NCBI GenBank assembly: GCA_963170055.1
Contig: CAUJGJ010000185.1
Location: 3,218,775-3,282,774, forward strand
Length of the DNA: 64,000 bases
Source: Halisarca cf. caerulea
Lineage: Eukaryota > Porifera > Demospongiae > Chondrillida > Halisarcidae
Direction of reading: 5' to 3'
Shown: piece by piece, positions 56,454 to 64,000 of the stretch
How positions within the stretch are numbered: the first letter of the stretch is position 1
Layout: each line of letters opens with the position of its first letter
Translations under genes and position numbers: made by a program
Notes under the pieces: model-generated
Told to the model about the DNA's origin: nothing
The model's database searches: none
What the model saw: only the letters and a program-made list of their open reading frames with translations

Positions 56454-57657
56454 ATGGAAGTATAGGTGCATCAATGTTTATGTGTATATATGTGATAGGA
56501 GATGGAATTTTTGGCAGCTCTCAACTTGGTACCTCATTCTGTCAAGTGTGAAGTATGGAAAAGACAAAAAAATACTAAGAGTCAGTTTGGCAATTGGTGG
56601 GAAAGACTTCATAGTCAAGTTAGCTATTTTCAGCCTGTATCTGCTATATGTGTGTACTTAATGTGTACTGTTACTATAATGCACTTATGATTACTTCGCT
56701 TTGTGCATTAGTTTATTATGTGTATACTATCTATTCTTATGTGTTAAATTTTATGTTTCAAGTGAAGATGTATGCAAGGCATAATGTGAGAATCGTGATT
56801 GTATGGTTTTTGTTATGTCCTAGAACTTTTCAATGATACAAAGCTTTACACAAGAAGAAGATTTGAAAGATGAGGAAAAAGCTGATGTACGTAGCATGTC
56901 TGTAGTGATATGTAGATTGTATACTGATGTTTACATGAAGGGTTGCCTCTGGTTCTATGCATGGAGGTACTTTACCTGAGTACAGTATATGCTGGTAGAA
57001 GTCATAGTTAGCAATGATTCACCAAGCCAAACCAAAGGTAGTGAAAGGGATCTTTTAGCCAGTCATTTTTGTCCAATAAAGTGAATCATTTCTGCCCACA
57101 CAAAACAGCTTGAGTTTAGGGTATTTTATATCTGCTGGTATGCTCCTGTCATGTACTGAAAATGTATCCTGCAGGTGCCTCCCATGCTCCCAATTGATTT
57201 TTTTACAATGCATTGTGAAGCCAGACTATGTTAAGTGCATGTACAGTATATGTTCTGTATTTCTCCCTTTTACGTGCTAAGTAGTAACCTTTGTATGTTC
57301 TGTGCCTTGTTTTGCCACTTCCACACAAAGGATGACAGCTCTTCACCAGTGACAGAGCAATTACCAGAAAAGGTTGAAGATGGTATGTGTTAGATGTTGT
57401 GTTTGCAGGGATAAGGGAAAAGTCGGATATATCATAATGACATTTCTTCCACTTTTCTTCTTTTAGTGTATGTTGAAGTGTCAAGACTACAAACTGATAT
57501 ATCTGCACAGAGTGAGACTCAGCAGCAACTTCTTGAAGCTGTCAGCTCTTTGAAACACAAATTGTCATCTTTGTCAGAACAGAAACAGATTTATGCCAAT
57601 GAAGGGAATAAGTTACTGACATCTATGCAAACATTGTTTGAATGGGCTTCTTTATAG
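54999..57657 (+). CDS. Unrecognised coiled-coil protein gene (5' end not resolved)
   Basis: Five phase-compatible exons: 54999-55114, 56499-56618, 56824-56886, 57331-57382, 57467-57657 (TAG stop). I do not recognise the family. The deduced C-terminal 180 or so residues begin with an aromatic helix-like segment (CDYLKFYQELMAVSFQRMD, FLAALNLVPHSVKCEVW, FGNWWERLHSQ). An acidic linker follows (FTQEEDLKDEEKAD, VTEQLPEKVED), and then a heptad-rich coiled coil at the end (VSRLQTDISAQSETQQQ, LLEAVSSLKHKLSSLSEQ). No catalytic motif is visible; a small structural or adaptor protein is a guess. The initiator exon must lie upstream of 54999 and was not identified. A (TG)n tract and a (TA)n tract lie in the first intron seen. 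Confidence 0.6.
55366..55457. repeat. (TG)n microsatellite
   Basis: About 90 bp, in the first intron seen of the coiled-coil gene. A (TA)n run follows at 56404-56450. Confidence 0.95.
56093..56301. mobile_element. MITE with TTTGTATCCTGG termini
   Basis: About 209 bp ending in TTTGTATCCTGG / CCAGGATACAAA. Related text (TAATTAATAGCTATCAATTG, GATGTAGC) recurs near 3600-3730 and 2690-2760. In the first intron seen of the coiled-coil gene. Confidence 0.65.
56308..56407. repeat. Foldback repeat with GC-rich loop
   Basis: TGTCCAGGTGTGCTACAGCA / TGCTGTAGCACACCTGGACA outer arms, loop CTTGGGCTTTGCCCTTGG, followed by (TA)n. Confidence 0.85.
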
Positions 57658-57776
57658 ATGTGTGTAATGAAGATTTTATCATTTTCATCTTTGATGTAGT
57701 ATTGCATGTTAGTGTTGGGCATGTACGTAATAGTTAGTATTACTTTATGGATATGTATAAATGTACTAAAATTATA

Positions 57777-57947
57777 CAGTGCATTCTCATTAATTCACCA
57801 CCGCTTTATCTGCCAAACCCTTTCATCCATCAAGTTTATGCATGAATTGATTGAAAAGGCAACATAATTATTTGGATAATCCACCAAACTACTTAATCCT
57901 CCCATTTTTTTCAAAACAAATGGTGGTGGATTAACGAGAATTTACTG
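57777..57947. mobile_element. Pogo-like MITE (CAGTGCATTCTCATTAATTC)
   Basis: 171 bp, TIRs CAGTGCATTCTCATTAATTC and GATTAACGAGAATTTACTG, with TA flanks and the inner pair CACCACCG / GGTGGTGG. Just 3' of the coiled-coil gene. Confidence 0.8.
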
Positions 57948-59395
57948 TATTATAGATTATATGTATACAGCATCTATAGATAATGACCCCCTATACATAC
58001 ATGATAATATGTACTTCACTTTTTGAGATTGTGCTTGTAAAGGAACTACGTGAACACACTTTAGAACATCAAGCACCAGTACAATGCTTTCAAAAGTTGC
58101 TGAAAGTGGGACCGCATCAGTACATGTACATGCTGCTACAGCCTATATTAAGCCATATACTTCTCTAGCACAGACAAAAATAGTACAGTAGTAATGGATA
58201 TGTGTACCAGTACGTATATAAGTGCAATATGTAAATGGGCAAATGTGCATACCAAAGAGGAGATTAATTGATCATGCCCTTTAATTAAAGTCAGATTTCT
58301 GTCATGGTAACACAGTTCACACAGCTGTTTTTGGGGTGAGCCTAAGCGAGCCCCACATTTAATGGTTGGCAATTGAGAACGCCTACGCCTTCCAGTGCTA
58401 CTTCCGTGGCTGTATATGTATGTATGTGTATCATGGACAGTAGAAAAATGGTTTGAAATCAAGAGTGTATGTTGTGGAGGCCCACTAATTTTTAGAAAAC
58501 AAAAGTGTCCTACATTAAATTTAATTGAGTCAAAGAGGTGACAAATTTAGAGAAATTAAGTAGTAGGGATTTGATGACAGTGCAAGCATGTATAAATAAA
58601 GCAAAATTATTATCAGGTATTGTTAGGAGCAAAGGTTCTTTCCAATGTGCATGCAGTACATGACTCTGATTAGGTATTGCTTAAAAGTGTGTTGAATGGT
58701 AGATTTAAGTCACAAGGCATAGCATCCCATGCATGCATGATCGAAATAAAATGGTGAGCACTTGTACATACTTTACATGTGTATTTAGTTTTAAGTTTAA
58801 ATTATTGTGGCTGCTACTTCTGCATGGTGGATGACAATGTAAAATAAATGTGATCTAATAAGTCAATGTTGTCTGGGGGATTTAGTAGGCAACTAACAAG
58901 GTATAGAATGCTTTTAGGTTGTACCAGTGATTACATTACTGGCATGCAATTAATCAGTTTGTTGAAGATGATTATTGTATAATCGGATTGTAATAATTTT
59001 GGTGCATTGTCTTCATACATGGTCAAGCATCATGCATGCATTGTTTAACTAGGTGTGGTTACCAAATAGTAAAGGGATGTAGGATTGACACAGGATCGTG
59101 CAAAAAAAAATAAAGGCATTTTGAAAAAGCATCCTCCAAAAAACACTTGGAACAAGGGTTTGTAAGTTACGAACCGGTACTGGGCTAGGTGGGCAAATGG
59201 CAAAATAGGCATAGGCCGGGCTCTATAGATGGGCAAAGGACTACATATACTGCACATGAGGCTAGATGGTATATGGCTAGACAGAGTTTAGTTGGACTGA
59301 GTGTACATGCACTAGCTGTGCAAATTCGTATACATCCTGCCTGTGCCGCACATTGTACATATGTGCTGTACAATCAATCACCTCTTTTGTTACAA
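57948..59395. other. No gene seen
   Basis: AT-rich spacer after the coiled-coil gene. A GAGCCTAAGCGAGCCCC patch at 58335-58355 stands out in composition but forms no recognisable feature. Confidence 0.55.
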
Positions 59396-63700
<4,305 letters not shown>

Positions 63701-64000
63701 TGTAGTGAAGCAGTAGGATCTATTGTAGGAGGAATAGATGAGTTGGGATGTGCCAGAGTATGTTTTTGTTGAAGCTTGTCGAAGGTTTTGTCATGCCTAT
63801 TGGAGCAAAAGAATCATCAGAAGCTGCTATGTGAACTGCACCTCAAAAATCCCCTCCCTCCAGTTTGCAAGCAACATGAACAGTGAAATTCTTCTTATAT
63901 ATACAGTTGACTCCTGATACAAAGAACCATGAAATCCAGAAGAATTTGTTTTTTTATAACAGGAGTTCTTTATAAAAGAACTGTATGTCGATGTATTACC
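63701..64000. other. Window edge, possible MITE start
   Basis: At 63904 CAGTTGACTCCTGATACAA follows TA and could open another CAGT-ended MITE, with inner TTATAACAGGAGTTCTTTAT. It runs off the window. Confidence 0.4.

Overview
This window is nuclear DNA of an animal. The genes carry spliceosomal GT-AG introns and encode animal-type proteins: TOPBP1, GNB1L, gamma-synergin, a DCN1-like protein and an aldo-keto reductase. Introns of 40 bp to 10 kb, AT-rich spacers, many (TG)n and (TA)n microsatellites, dense pogo-type MITEs and RLE-type LINEs suggest an early-branching invertebrate. A sponge is my best guess, but that is inference; no rRNA or mitochondrial marker is present.

Layout. 1-4.6 kb: a decayed LINE 3' end, foldback repeats and microsatellites, with no resolvable gene. 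4.67-16.73 kb (minus): TOPBP1 orthologue from the start codon through BRCT6; no exon for the ATR-activating region or the last BRCT pair was found. Its large third intron holds a pogo/Tigger remnant and a MITE with a GAAATCT array. 16.8-17.9 kb: decayed LINE of a second family. 18.88-22.24 kb (minus): complete 9-exon GNB1L orthologue (341 aa). 22.41-29.78 kb (plus): gamma-synergin orthologue, head-to-head with GNB1L across about 160 bp, with a 30-bp coding minisatellite in exon 2. 30.4-32.9 kb: two back-to-back LINE fragments. 33.9-37.4 kb (minus): complete 7-exon DCN1-like gene (258 aa) whose first exon is only the ATG. 40.5-54.3 kb (minus): complete aldo-keto reductase gene (338 aa) with a roughly 10-kb intron. 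That intron contains an exact 302-bp tandem duplication of exon 3, an apparently intact LINE ORF (957 codons, RT plus restriction-like endonuclease) and remnants of the second LINE family. 54.4-55.0 kb: long hairpin repeats. 55.0-57.7 kb (plus): unrecognised coiled-coil gene. 59.4-63.7 kb: a second, decayed family-1 LINE whose 3' end lies in a 1-kb inverted duplication.

The cellular genes look independent rather than co-regulated. TOPBP1 (ATR activator) and GNB1L (a factor reported to support PIKK kinases such as ATR) are neighbours on one strand, which is functionally suggestive but may be chance. Exon coordinates were derived by hand from splice consensus, reading-phase continuity and recalled vertebrate family sequences; no alignment was run.
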